From Kappaphycus alvarezii (Eukaryota; Rhodophyta; Florideophyceae; Gigartinales; Solieriaceae): a stretch of 64,000 bases of DNA. Both the position numbers and the translations under genes were made by a program. Positions within the stretch are counted from its first letter, which is position 1. Each line of letters starts with the position of its first letter. The stretch covers positions 326,202 through 390,201 of the forward strand of contig NADL03000079.1 of the NCBI GenBank assembly GCA_002205965.3, written 5' to 3'. Positions 36,724-45,991 of this stretch are shown here, one piece after another. The notes beneath the pieces are model-generated. The model did no database searches and was not told the origin of the DNA. It saw only the letters and a program-made list of their open reading frames with translations.

Positions 36724-37863
36724 TCAAAGCGGAGTGCCGCTGTAAAAGAATGGCTCTAACCTTCGAAAACCGTTCCATTGCGCGGGTGGCAACGGTTCTC
36801 GCGAGTTCCTTGACGACGGAGAACGCCGCCGGATGCCAACCTCCAAGCGTTGAGATGGGACAGGAACCAGCCTGTTTCTCCCAGGCAGCTCAGCAAGGAA
36901 CCCTTGGTATTTCCGCTGCTTCTCTGCGTGAGCTGCGTTGAGGCTTGTGAGTGGGTTGAAAGCCCTGGCTCTTGCGTGGGAGGGAGCGAGCGGGTTGACA
37001 AAGGTTACGTCGAAGTAATCCGTGCCACCGGCGGCTCCCATCGCCCTGATATCCGGCCTCGTCCTGTTTTGGTAGTGTAGACGAGGTTCGATGAATGGAC
37101 GTCGGGCGGCTCTTGCAAGGTCGTTCCCCAGTAAAGTCACCTGGTTGTTATGGCGAGTATTCCGCTCGCAGCCAAAGCGACAATGTAGCAAGTGGTCCCC
37201 GTAGATATCCAGCATTTCATGGCATCCTGCTTTGGGGCAAGGGGTACCTGGGGCGAATAAGGGGGTTTGGCAAAAGTACTGGAACCACACGGAAAAGTCT
37301 TTGCTCTTGATGTGCGTCCTCAATCCAGGGCAAGGTGCACAGTAGACCCAGCCTTTGGCACCGGGGAGGGACATGCTAGCGCGGAAGGCGCGGGTGCGGA
37401 TGTTTCCGAGCGGCAAGGCCTCTTGCACAGCCATATGAATTGCATCTGTTAGCTTCTTCTGCGATGGTGGGTTGGATGAGCAGAAGTTGCTAAACGGAAT
37501 TCGTTCTGAGGGTCGACAAGAGGCGCTCCATGCGGTAAAGGCGGCTGTAGCATCCTCGTACTGCGTCAGGTCTTGAACACAGGACGGCAAAGACTTCTCG
37601 CATAACTGCTGCGTCGCGGCGCTGGACGCAAGAAACGAAGCGGCGGCGACATCTCGCGCGGAGGAGAGGCCGATTCCCAAGGTCGGCTTCTTCTCCTGTA
37701 GTGCCTTAATGGGCAGTTGCAGCTCCTTGAATATACAGTTGTCTAGCATTCCACCCGCTAAAGTGCGGCAGCACCTCTCGATTAAGCTGTCGAAGTATTC
37801 GGCCCCTTTCCGTACAGGAGGGCGGCACAACTCGCAAGAGGTATCCCACTTTGCAAACCCCAA
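36724..37863 (-). CDS. N1 C-terminal region: knuckle and nuclease signature
   Basis: Post-RT domain with YCAPCPGLRTHIKSKDFS, PLFAPGTPCPKAGCHEMLD, YGDHLLHCRFGCERNTRHNN (His-His-Cys completing a CCHC-type knuckle and an R-H-N), QVTLLGNDLARAARRPFIEP, and RTRPDIRAMGAAGGTDYFDV then TFVNPLAP. RPD followed 12-14 residues later by D-V-T-F is the PD-(D/E)XK pattern. The last ~40 residues are out of frame relative to N2 (ISTLGG...). Expected to cut target DNA in the nucleus. Confidence 0.8.
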   Translation of the reverse strand: MGFAKWDTSCELCRPPVRKGAEYFDSLIERCCRTLAGGMLDNCIFKELQLPIKALQEKKPTLGIGLSSARDVAAASFLASSAATQQLCEKSLPSCVQDLTQYEDATAAFTAWSASCRPSERIPFSNFCSSNPPSQKKLTDAIHMAVQEALPLGNIRTRAFRASMSLPGAKGWVYCAPCPGLRTHIKSKDFSVWFQYFCQTPLFAPGTPCPKAGCHEMLDIYGDHLLHCRFGCERNTRHNNQVTLLGNDLARAARRPFIEPRLHYQNRTRPDIRAMGAAGGTDYFDVTFVNPLAPSHARARAFNPLTSLNAAHAEKQRKYQGFLAELPGRNRLVPVPSQRLEVGIRRRSPSSRNSREPLPPAQWNGFRRLEPFFYSGTPL

Positions 37864-37929
37864 AGCAGTTGCGCAGTAGTTGGAATGAAGCGTGGGTCCT
37901 CGATTTCCATGACAGCTGTAAGTAAAGGC

Positions 37930-38532
37930 TCAAGGGAGTATACATGGTCCAGGAAGTATTGTTCCATGAACGTTTGGGAGCCGATTGGCGCGTTCAAAAC
38001 CGAAGTACCAGCACTGTATTCTGCCGCATATCACAAGGGTATGCGGACTGAACCGACGCGGAGGGGGCGGTGGGCCACCATACTTTGCATTTCGAGACTG
38101 CCAGATGGAGACCACGACGTTTGGCCCGGGAGAAGACAGAACCTCGATTGCCTTGAGTATATCCTCGTGTTTGGCTACAATGTAGCCATCGTCGTGATAC
38201 CAAAGCTCCAAAAGCAGTGTGTCTAACCCTGTGTCCTCGTCGGGGGATCCCGACAATAGCTCTTTGATCTTTAGGGCGATGGGGTGGAGTACAAGAGCGA
38301 AAAGCAATCCGCTGAGCGGGTCTCCTTGCTGAGTACCCACAACACTCCGTATAGTCTCGAATCCCGTCCAGAGGAACGCTGGGTTGTTGTAGCAATACAG
38401 TACCCAAGGGAGCAACTGAGGAAAGAGGTTCCGGACTGCGTTAAAAAAGGAAGCACGGCTGCACAGGTTGAACGCATTCTTCAGGTCGACCGACAAGAGC
38501 GCATAATCAGAGCGTGTACCGAACTTGTTCAC
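37930..38532 (-). CDS. N1 reverse transcriptase core
   Basis: YALLSVDLKNAFNLCSRASF (first catalytic Asp in the A motif), VGTQQGDPLSGLLFALVLHP (motif B, non-LTR type QGDPL), and ELWYHDDGYIVAKHEDILKA (active site YHDDG in place of the usual YADD). GPNV then SKCKVWW (out of frame) follow. The preceding frame supplies GIATKSGTDAVVHGVRRIV. Distinct from LTR-element RTs by QGDPL and the residues around the DD. Confidence 0.88.
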   Translation of the reverse strand: MNKFGTRSDYALLSVDLKNAFNLCSRASFFNAVRNLFPQLLPWVLYCYNNPAFLWTGFETIRSVVGTQQGDPLSGLLFALVLHPIALKIKELLSGSPDEDTGLDTLLLELWYHDDGYIVAKHEDILKAIEVLSSPGPNVVVSIWQSRNAKYGGPPPPPRRFSPHTLVICGRIQCWYFGFERANRLPNVHGTILPGPCILP

Positions 38533-38978
38533 GATGCGTCGAACACCGTGAACTACTGCATCTGTGCCTGACTTTGTAGCGATACCAACCTGAAGAGTCT
38601 GGAGTAAGTGGAGGCCTTCTCATGACCCGAGTAGCAAGGCAGCTACTAACTAACCGTCGCAAAGTCTCTCCCACTGCAATGGGGCGCGGAGTCATGTCTT
38701 TCTTCGCAAGTGGTGTGAGTGGGGCTCCAGCAATCCACGGCGAGGGCAGTAGGAGCTTTTCCGGAAGCCAGGACGTTCAGAAGTTCTGTTAATGAATCCA
38801 AGAATTTCCCCTGCGAGGAAGATGTGGGTGTCCGTAGAAGCTCTTCGACGTGAGAGGGGCGAAGTCCGGATCCCCCCGGGGCTGAACCGGGTTTGAAAGA
38901 GCGAACTGCCCGCAAAACCTCATCTTTGTGATCGCTGAGATATCGGGGGTGCGGAAGGCGGTTCAAAGTGTTCCTCAT
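38507..38978 (-). CDS. N1 RT N-terminal extension (two frames)
   Basis: 38646-38978 has EVLRAVRSFKPGSAPGGSGL then RPSHVEELL, the non-LTR RT motif 1 (F..GSAPG..GL). A one-base shift at ~38715 leads into 38507-38695 (MTPRPIAVGETLRRLVSSCL), motif 2 (RPI.VG.TLRRL). Together they are the RT fingers. Confidence 0.85.
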
Positions 38979-39990
38979 CCTCCCGGGAAGATTGAGGATG
39001 TTTAGCTCGGAGGGCGTCAGACACCGATTTAGTGGCCGGTAACACCCCTAGAGATCCTAATGCCTGTGCAGCTTTCCCATATGCTCCTTCGCGGGCGAGT
39101 CTCATGGCACGACGAATGTTGGCCTGTTTCTGTTCCTGGGGCGTTAAAGTTCGTTTTGTTCGGGAGGTCGCTTGTTGAAGTGCGTTCTGCCATAAGGTTT
39201 GGAACTGTCCTGCATTCCACAATTCGAGCCGTTCTCTGATTAAGTCACTGGTTGATTGGACTTGCGTTTCGACGTTCGAACCGGTAGTACCTGAGGAAGG
39301 TGAAGTATTGGAAAGCATCACTGAAGGGAAAAGAAAAACTTTAGAGAGCTTCTCTTCCGCATCATTATGTCCGTGTGCACAAGCCCACGCTGCGTCATGC
39401 ATGGCGACCGACAGGGAGTCACTCAGTGCTGATCGGAATCGTGTAGGGATATGAGACAACACAGGAATGTGGGTCGTAAAGATGTCCTCATGGCGGGGCA
39501 GGGGTTGTGCGTGGAGCGGAGCATGCCCTGGTGCGGGTTGCTGATCTGACGCGTGTCCAGTCGTGTGTGCGGGTCGCGGCGGTTGATCGTCGGCGATCGG
39601 GCGTGGGACCGGGACCGAAGACTGGCGGGGTTCATCCGCCTGCAACTGCGACTTGTGCAACGGAGCGTACTGCCTTGGCCTTGTGCCTACGGTACACTGA
39701 GGGCAGCGGACGTACGAGAACGAGTACAGTCCTTGCGGATCCGGACCTTTTACTTTGGAGCCGAGGTATTTGTGATGACAGGCACAGTACCAGTATCCGA
39801 TTTGAGCTAGACTTTTCTGCAGTTTGTGGATCTCATGGCAGCGGGGCGGACCGTGTCGGGATTGTGGCGTGTGCGTCGTGCGCAGATGGGCCAGCAAGTT
39901 TGCGACAGTCTGGAGTTGCGGCTGGGGCCTGCTGCAGAGGATACATTGACCGGGAGTAGGTAGTTCCCGGGTGGGTTGGGGCCTTTTCAA
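38920..39990 (-). CDS. N1 N-terminal region with C2H2 zinc finger
   Basis: 356 codons. CILCSRPQPQLQTVANLLAH then LRTTH gives C16-x2-C19-x15-H35-x4-H40, a C2H2 finger as in R2-type N-termini, used for target DNA binding. A second Cys/His group follows (YWYCACHHKYLGSKVKG, YVRCPQC). A Pro/His-rich region (~110-170) and THIPVLSHIPTRFRSAL come next. No ATG precedes the finger in this frame before an upstream stop, so the start is unknown; the C-terminus runs into the RT frame. Confidence 0.75.
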   Translation of the reverse strand: MKRPQPTRELPTPGQCILCSRPQPQLQTVANLLAHLRTTHTPQSRHGPPRCHEIHKLQKSLAQIGYWYCACHHKYLGSKVKGPDPQGLYSFSYVRCPQCTVGTRPRQYAPLHKSQLQADEPRQSSVPVPRPIADDQPPRPAHTTGHASDQQPAPGHAPLHAQPLPRHEDIFTTHIPVLSHIPTRFRSALSDSLSVAMHDAAWACAHGHNDAEEKLSKVFLFPSVMLSNTSPSSGTTGSNVETQVQSTSDLIRERLELWNAGQFQTLWQNALQQATSRTKRTLTPQEQKQANIRRAMRLAREGAYGKAAQALGSLGVLPATKSVSDALRAKHPQSSREDEEHFEPPSAPPISQRSQR

Positions 39991-40104
39991 GTTGCGTGTT
40001 GAGAGCCAGTAATGCCGTTGTCACTCGAAGGCCGATGTTAGAGAGTAAAAGTATTCTTCTTGCCTACGGCCTGTGCCATGATGCTGTAAGCGCGAACAGT
40101 CCAC

Positions 40105-40230
40105 TAGTGACAATTTTCCAATCCCCTGAGGTCCTAGAACAGTGCACCCTACTAAGCGATTGGACTTACTACTGTACAGTACTGTACAGTGTGCCAATCC
40201 TCGGGACTTCCTGTCCTGTACAGTCGGTAT
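40105..40230 (+). repeat. Dispersed repeat (second copy at 45462-45580)
   Basis: Shared blocks in order: AGTGACAATTTT, CCCNTGAG.TCC, AGTGCA.CCTACTAAGCGAT, TGGA, and CCTGTAC near the end. It lies just upstream of the N1 5' end, while the second copy lies just upstream of an E fragment. Confidence 0.75.
40171..40190. repeat. 20-bp perfect palindrome
   Basis: ACTGTACAGTACTGTACAGT equals its own reverse complement and is itself a tandem pair of the palindrome ACTGTACAGT. Related GTACTGTAC words occur at ~27522 and ~28970. Confidence 0.9.
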
Positions 40231-40966
40231 GCACTTCGGACCTCCTTGTTCAAAACTGTAATTGTCACCCGTGCTTCACTGTCAGTTGATACAGCAATGC
40301 AATCAATCCGGTGCGGCGGAATTTGACCGTTTGGAATTTTGAAATTTTGTCCTCGTCAGCGGAGGAGACGGGAGCCTGCGGGATAGCCGATGGGCGATGC
40401 GATGAAGAAAGCGCGGTCGGGGTGTCGATGTTCTAAGCGATCGCCTTGGCAAAGAGAAGCAGGGGGGTGGGCGCCGGGCACCGAAGTCCACTTGACTTTG
40501 GATGGTACGAGAAGAAGTAAAACGAAGGGTGAGAGTATTGTGATACGTACCCCAGATGAACGTGGCGGGCAGGAAGAGAAGGTGGGTGCCGGGCACCGAA
40601 GTCCACTTGACTTTGGATGGTACGAGAAGAAGTAAAACGAAAGTGAGAGTAGCGTGATAACAAAATGAATGTGGCGGAAAGAGAATGTCAGTGAGAAAAT
40701 AAAGGAGATCGCGCGTGCAAGGACGGCCTGCTGAATGGCACCGCCCGCCTCGTGGCGGCCCGCACAACGACGGGGGGACGAAGAGGGGGGGGAGGTAGGG
40801 TGGCTGACTAAGCAAACAAGCTGGAGATAGATCTTGACAACTTCTATGGGCTTTCAGTACATGTACCGATGGTCAAAGCAATGTACAAATCATGAACAGT
40901 AGTGAAGTTCGATGAAAATTAAATTCGCGATAATTTTAACATTGGTCAAAGTACGCTCCATTTTTT
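40231..40966. other. No gene; contains 115-bp tandem duplication
   Basis: A 170-codon minus ORF (40303-40815) spans the tandem repeat and is Pro/Ser/Arg-rich with no motif; I do not regard it as a gene. Confidence 0.5.
40467..40690 (+). repeat. 115-bp tandem duplication (2 units)
   Basis: Units at 40467-40581 and 40582-~40690 share GCCGGGCACCGAAGTCCACT, TGACTTTGGATGGTACGAGA and AGAAGTAAAACGAA. The second unit has small differences and a shortened end. Confidence 0.92.
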
Positions 40967-40968
40967 AC

Positions 40969-41015
40969 CATCGGATATAGCTTTTAAGGGTAAAACGCCC
41001 AAATCTTTTTCCTTT
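40969..41015 (+). repeat. Dispersed motif, locus f
   Basis: ATCGGATATAGCTTTTAAGG then GTAAAACGCCCAAATCTTTT matches loci b and c. Confidence 0.7.
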
Positions 41016-41101
41016 TTTACCACTAGATAACCTTCGATTTGGTGCTAGTTTGTAACATTTTACTCATCTAGTGCCTGCAGGTGGGTGCTTTAGCCAAGGG
41101 G

Positions 41102-41147
41102 GGGGAAATGTGGGGTGATTTAATATTTGAAAGATGTGCTCGGTTGT
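41102..41147 (+). repeat. Tail block, inverted match to 36474-36520
   Basis: GGGGAAATGTGGGGTGATTT then AATATTTGAAA, followed by GCTCGGTTGT. See the N1 3' tail. Confidence 0.85.
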
Positions 41148-41152
41148 CAAAG

Positions 41153-41197
41153 GGGAAAAAGTTTGGGTTGTTTACTCTTGGAAATATATCTAATCTA
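41153..41197 (-). repeat. Dispersed motif, locus e
   Basis: AAAAAGTTTGGGTTGTTTAC then TCTTGGAAATATATCTAATC, same orientation as a and d. It directly follows the tail block at 41102-41147. Confidence 0.75.
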
Positions 41198-41684
41198 GTC
41201 AAAGTGATGTAGAGTCTTAAGGTTTTGAGCAACGGTTTACTGTATATCTATAGTTTTAGAGTATCTTTTCAGTAAACATTTGCGGGAACCCAAAATATCT
41301 TTTTAATTGCCTCACTTCCTGGCTCTCCATTACAATGACCTGTCCCCCCTAGTCTTCGGAAAATAGCCGTCCTGCATCCCTAATCAGTAAAGCACCCCAG
41401 TTTCTCCCCCCTTACTGTAAGTGTTATTTAGTGTTACCCATCAGTGACGACTTATCCTACACAGCGCGCTACCTGCGTGGATACAACCGACCAAAACTTC
41501 CATACATTAAAATATCCCAAGTATTTCCCCCTTACTGTAAATCGTTGTTTCACAACGAGATTTTTTCTCATTTGAGGACAGTGCCACGGCGTATAGACAC
41601 TAGGCAGTACAGTAATGTAGTTGGTGGTACATAAAAGTAGGTGGTGGTGGTGGATCTTAAGAGTTGCACAGTATCTACTCACTG
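41198..41684. other. No gene recognised
   Basis: AT-rich, T/C-rich stretches; overlapping 67- and 76-codon ORFs on opposite strands show no motif. May be the 3' UTR of the E fragment to its right. Confidence 0.45.
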
Positions 41685-42480
41685 CTACTCATTATGTCTC
41701 TGCGGCAAAGAAGTGTGCTGGGGGTATTCAAAATTTAAATACAAAGGTCGGCGGCGGGTGGAAACCTGTCGCGCCTGCACCACTTTTAGACTAAACGCAA
41801 AACGTGCAACGAAGTCACGAAGCTCCTTTCGAGGGGAGGAACCGCGACGGAAAGCAAGCCGGCGGAAGAAACCCCAGCCGTCATCGCCCGGGCCACCATA
41901 GATATCAATCCCGACAGGGGAAAGGAGTATATTGCTTGGAGTGCGGTAGTTTTCGTAATGACGATGTTTGCAGCGCTTCACGAGGGTCGCGGCAGCGCCT
42001 TTGGTGACGCGCTTGGCGAGATGTGGTGGTGAGAGGAGGGGTGAGCAGCAGTAACGTCGATTGCGATATTAGTACTGTGAAGCCCATAGACAGCGTGAGT
42101 TTAGATGTCCATTTGTAACGCGGGGGAATCCGAATGTCGAGACGAATTGGGAATATGGTTGAGGAGCGGATGCTCGACGAGGGCGATGATCCAAACTTCC
42201 TTACAGAAGCGGGCGAGAACGTTGCAGAGGATGTGATTTCGGCGAATCAAACCGTCTTCGTATATGCAGGTCAAAGTGCGTTGGCTGCTTGGATCTAAGA
42301 CGGGTGCGACGTTCGCCGAGCGCCGGGAGCAGAGGTCCAGGGAATACGTCGATGCCGAGAAGGAGAGCCAGAGCGACTCTCCATGTAGAGGAGGACATAT
42401 ACGTGCCGCGGTGGGGGTGAAGAAGAGAAGAGAAAACATAGGAGGAGGAAGGTATGTGTAAGAGAGTTTTCATGCTAGCT
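41685..42480 (-). pseudogene. E-family non-LTR fragment (knuckle to 3' end)
   Basis: 42101-42439: SANVAPVLDPSSQ, HILCNVLARFCKEVWIIALV and EHPLLNHIPNSSRHS; after frameshifts 41685-41981: GIDIYGGPGDDGWGFFRRLA and KELRDFVARFAFSLKVVQAR. Same order as 27786-28690 but independently decayed, 5' truncated. Confidence 0.75.
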
Positions 42481-42496
42481 TTCTTGGATAAGGAAG

Positions 42497-43272
42497 TTAG
42501 ACGACGAAGTAAACTACCCCATCATTCCCACCCTTTTGTTCCGTCATCGAAATGTTGTTCCGCCATTCGTTCATTCCTTTTGGATGTCGGTATCTACTGG
42601 TTGGCGGGACTTTTTTCCGATTCAGTAACCTCTTCAATATATCTGTGAATCTTTTCGTTTTGCTGCCCCCATTTCCCAACTTTCTTTCTTTATGAGTTAG
42701 CACACCGTCTAGTCGGGCTGCTTTCATTTCGCTACTTTCGACTATAGCTCTCGAACGTTCTATTTCCATTTCCTGTGCTCTGGACAGTACCTCCGCAGCA
42801 CTGAGCGTCTCGTTTTGCAACTTCTGTATTGCCTCCGTACCCTATTCATCCTTGCCGATTTCCGTTATCCATCTTTTGGCCACTCTTAGCTCATCCTCTA
42901 CACAGCAAAGGAGCTCTTCCAAAAAATTTGACTTGGCCCTCCTGCGCTTGTTGAGCAGTAGAATCACCCTCCTCTTTCATTTTTGTGCTTTCTCCAGAGA
43001 ATCAAACTTTTCACCACAATACTCAGCTCTTGTCGAACGTTTTTACTCACTGCCAATTTTTCCTGGGATGAAATATGCATGGCACACATTTTCTCGCGAA
43101 TATCAATGAGCTCCTGAAGAAGAACATTACTTGAGGTGCAAGCCTGCCTTTATGCAAGCAAAAAACCCATTGCATCTTGAAAAGATTTTAACTCGACTCG
43201 AATTTGGTGCAAAAGAGACCGTCTCTCTTCAAGAGTGTGTCCTCGAAGGATGCCGCTGAAATCGTTAGCCAT
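42497..43272 (-). pseudogene. Decayed helical/coiled-coil protein gene
   Basis: From an ATG at 43272: MANDFSGILRGHTLEERRSL and LHQIRVELKSFQDAM to a stop after ~40 codons. The next frame reads SSNVLLQELIDIREKMCAMH and SQEKLAVSKNVRQELSIVVK. Then comes KSNFLEELLCCVEDELRVAK, and finally 42497-42820 (LQNETLSAAEVLSRAQEMEI, ERSRAIVESSEMKAARLDGV). All pieces are on one strand in order and rich in Glu/Lys/Leu, as in a coiled coil. At least three breaks. Whether host-derived or transposon Gag-like cannot be told. Confidence 0.5.
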
Positions 43273-44450
43273 GAAACGTTTGACTCTTTGCATCAAATCG
43301 ACTCCCTTACATAAATTCTTAATACATCAGAAACCTCAAACGAGTCATATCAACAATATCTACTCCCTCAACATCCCAGCTGACATCTTATAAAAATCTT
43401 GTAAAAGATTAGATAAGCCTTTATGTTACAATATATATTAAGGTAAAGGTGTACAATACGTTCTGAACTGATGTATTCTTGTAGAAAATACTTTAGAGTG
43501 ATATTTTATCAAACAGTTAACGTACTGCTCTAAAATTCCATCGAAAACTGCAGCATCCTCTTTACCGTGTGATGATCTTGTTGTTTTCGTTTTTTGTGTC
43601 TACTTCACTCATCATTCGACTATATCTTATACTACCTCTAGTACCAACCGGCAGAAGTCGAACCTACTGCTTAAATGCGGATTTCGTGCTCGAAAATCCA
43701 ACACAGTACGCCTATTCTGATATTTCCACGTCCCAATTTGTAATCTTGTAGATCTAACAGGTAGATAGCAACTACACTTACTGGCCTCATACATATACAT
43801 TAATCACGTATTGCAGGAAACGCAATCAATTTGAATACCAACAAAGAGTGAACGACGGGAACATTTCTCGAGCAATACACCGTTTGTGACTCACGAGGGA
43901 GGTACTCTCGTCAACTGCCATATGCAGTGCGTTATGGCAATACTGCGCGAATAATAATCTACCTTACAGACTCCGAATCAATTGCATATCAGCTCAAATT
44001 TTACTTTCATGTCATCGACATCGAAGGCGGAGTTGAAGATTTTCAAGGGACTGGATATAAGAGGTGAAAGTTGAGCAAAAAGCCTCCAGAACCGACAGGA
44101 TCGTTGAACAATGTTTCTTGTGCTGCATTCCTGCTTGCGTTCCTCGGATACAGTCTTCGCACTATTATGAACGTGTAGGGCATTGAATCTTAACTTTCGA
44201 AATCGAAACGGTTTCCACCGCTTGTGGCGTCGAGAATGGAGAGGTTTTTGAGTACTTTGAGGAGCTGATAATGGCATCTGGTGATGTAAACATCTTCTGC
44301 GTACTACAGTTAATGGCAGAAGATGGTCCTGTTCCGAACTTTTTTGTCCTTACAAATTATTATCTCCGTAATGTTGAGTAAAATAGGTTGCATGGCTAAC
44401 TCGAACATAAATCTGTTGTGATTATGACCTTGCTATACCACCTGCACATT
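43273..44450. other. No gene recognised
   Basis: Two ORFs, 43569-43751 (+) and 43978-44277 (-), have no motif. The region is AT-rich and appears single-copy within this window. Confidence 0.45.
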
Positions 44451-44544
44451 ATGGATGATGTTAGATCCAACCTACAGATGTGAAGGTCTGTATACGTATG
44501 GATGATGTTAGTTCCAACCGACGGATGTGAAGGTCTGTATACGT
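44451..44544 (+). repeat. 47-bp tandem duplication (2 units)
   Basis: ATGGATGATGTTAG.TCCAAC, then C...GATGTGAAGGTCTGTATACGT, occurs at 44451-44497 and 44498-44544, with four mismatches. Confidence 0.93.
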
Positions 44545-45461
44545 AACAGCATAAGACCAGACGATTGTAGCGAGACCTGCCTAGAATCCATATTGTTCGG
44601 ATGAAGGTAATGGTCTTACTGGTTTGCGAGGTGATTCTTTCGGGGAAACGAACATTTCCCAGAAGAGCACGATTTAAAACTCCACGCTGCTGAAGGAATA
44701 TTTTTCTTTTGAAGTCTCAAAAGTAGGATTACAATCGAGTGGGATGGTGCTCCACTTGTAAGATTCAACATGTAGTTGCGAGTGATTGGCAAGGACCATA
44801 ATAACCACGCTATTAGTTGGCGGAAGAACCATCAGAGGACTTAAAAGACTTGACAGACTCACTATGTACTATTTTATGTGCCAATCTTGTGGGCTGAAAG
44901 ACACTAAGCTCTTGATGTGTATAGCTGAAGAGGTTATAGCTTCCGTTCTATGATAGAGCTCGTGTTGGATGGCCTGGTCCCGATAGGTATCAAATTTCCA
45001 GTGTTCCGATGTTATATCTTCCTCTTTGTTCCATCAATGAGGGATTGCGTTTCTCCTTTATACCAGACCTGGCATAATATTATTCCTCAGCATGTCCTCC
45101 GGAAACAGTTGTAGAACCATCAGCCGAATTGTGCTACTTAATTTCGATACAGACTCTTCTCAAGTTTCCAACGCGACCCTGGTATAGACCAAGAGAAGTT
45201 CAGTGCATTTTAGGGGACAATTTTCATCTTTGAATTATTGTGAGGGCACGGTGGGAAATTCCCTGAGCTGGTTAGTGGCTTTCCAGAGATGATGCCTGTC
45301 CTTGCATGATATTTTTACTATTTTACGATTGGTTCGATCCAGGGTCTGTCGTAAAAAGAGGCCTCGCAGGGGTAAATTTTGAGTTTGGCCGTATTGGACT
45401 GAAAGGATCTCCAACGGATGCACAGTTTGCGATGTCAGAGCGATGTTCTTGGAGTCCCAAA
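44545..45461. other. No gene recognised; weak minus-strand coding look
   Basis: On the minus strand short stretches read protein-like (WKFDTYRDQAIQHELYHRTE near 44970; TIRLMVLQLFPEDMLRNNIM near 45110) but frames are short and unlinked. Possibly a dead gene; no family recognised. Confidence 0.3.
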
Positions 45462-45580
45462 AGACCAGTGACAATTTTTACTCCCGTGAGATCCCAAACT
45501 AGTGCATCCTACTAAGCGATTGGATATATTGCAGTACTGCATGCCCATCCTCGGAACGTCGGTCCTGTACGCTTTCGTGT
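45462..45580 (+). repeat. Dispersed repeat (second copy of 40105-40230)
   Basis: See 40105-40230. It precedes an E-family fragment directly. Confidence 0.75.
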
Positions 45581-45581
45581 C

Positions 45582-45835
45582 TTTGACGCCCTGGGCGACG
45601 GCGGCCAGGGTCTCTGCCTTGCTTTTTTCACTGCTTCCCGTCGTGGTCTCCCCATCAACAGGAGCGTCGCGACCTCTTTACCTGTTTTGCGCTTAGTCTC
45701 CAATTGATGTAGGCGCGGTAGGTTTCAATCCGCGCCTGTATTTGTAGTTAATTTTTGAATTACCCTCCGCACTCTTTTTTGCCATATTGTAAAACTCGTA
45801 AATATTTACCATCACGGTATGCTTCTTACATTTTC
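45582..45835 (+). pseudogene. E-family 3' end fragment with intact G1 empty site
   Basis: GCCCTGGGCGACGGCGGCCA, then CCCGTCGTGGTCTCCCCATC, is uninterrupted here, whereas in copy A the G1 LTR ends exactly before GTCTCCCCATC (8290). The rest matches 8290-8470. Confidence 0.85.
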
Positions 45836-45947
45836 CTTTCCGATACTGCAATTTTCTCTAGCTAGGGATTGAATAAAGATAATCAGATTGCGCAAGTCAG
45901 AAACCAGCAATTCAATTCCAAAAGAAAATATTGACCCTTTGAAACTG

Positions 45948-45991
45948 GAAAAAGGTTTGGGTGTTTTACTCTTGGAAGATATTTCCGATCT
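45948..45991 (-). repeat. Dispersed motif, locus a in copy B
   Basis: Same as 8593-8636. Confidence 0.8.

Larger units (their letters stand above)
36474..40000 (-). mobile_element. N1: non-LTR retrotransposon with C2H2 finger, RT and restriction-like endonuclease signature
   Basis: On the minus strand the order is N-terminal C2H2 zinc finger, RT, Cys-His knuckle and a PD-(D/E)XK-like motif. This is the architecture of R2/NeSL-type elements, in which a C-terminal restriction-like endonuclease nicks the target for target-primed reverse transcription. No poly(A) tail is visible; the 3' tail ends in an AT-rich block shared in inverted orientation with 41102-41147. Four or five frame breaks make it inactive as written. 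Confidence 0.8.

Noticed and set aside
40303..40815. 170-codon minus ORF
   Set aside because: Spans a tandem duplication and low-complexity GC-rich sequence with no conserved motif.
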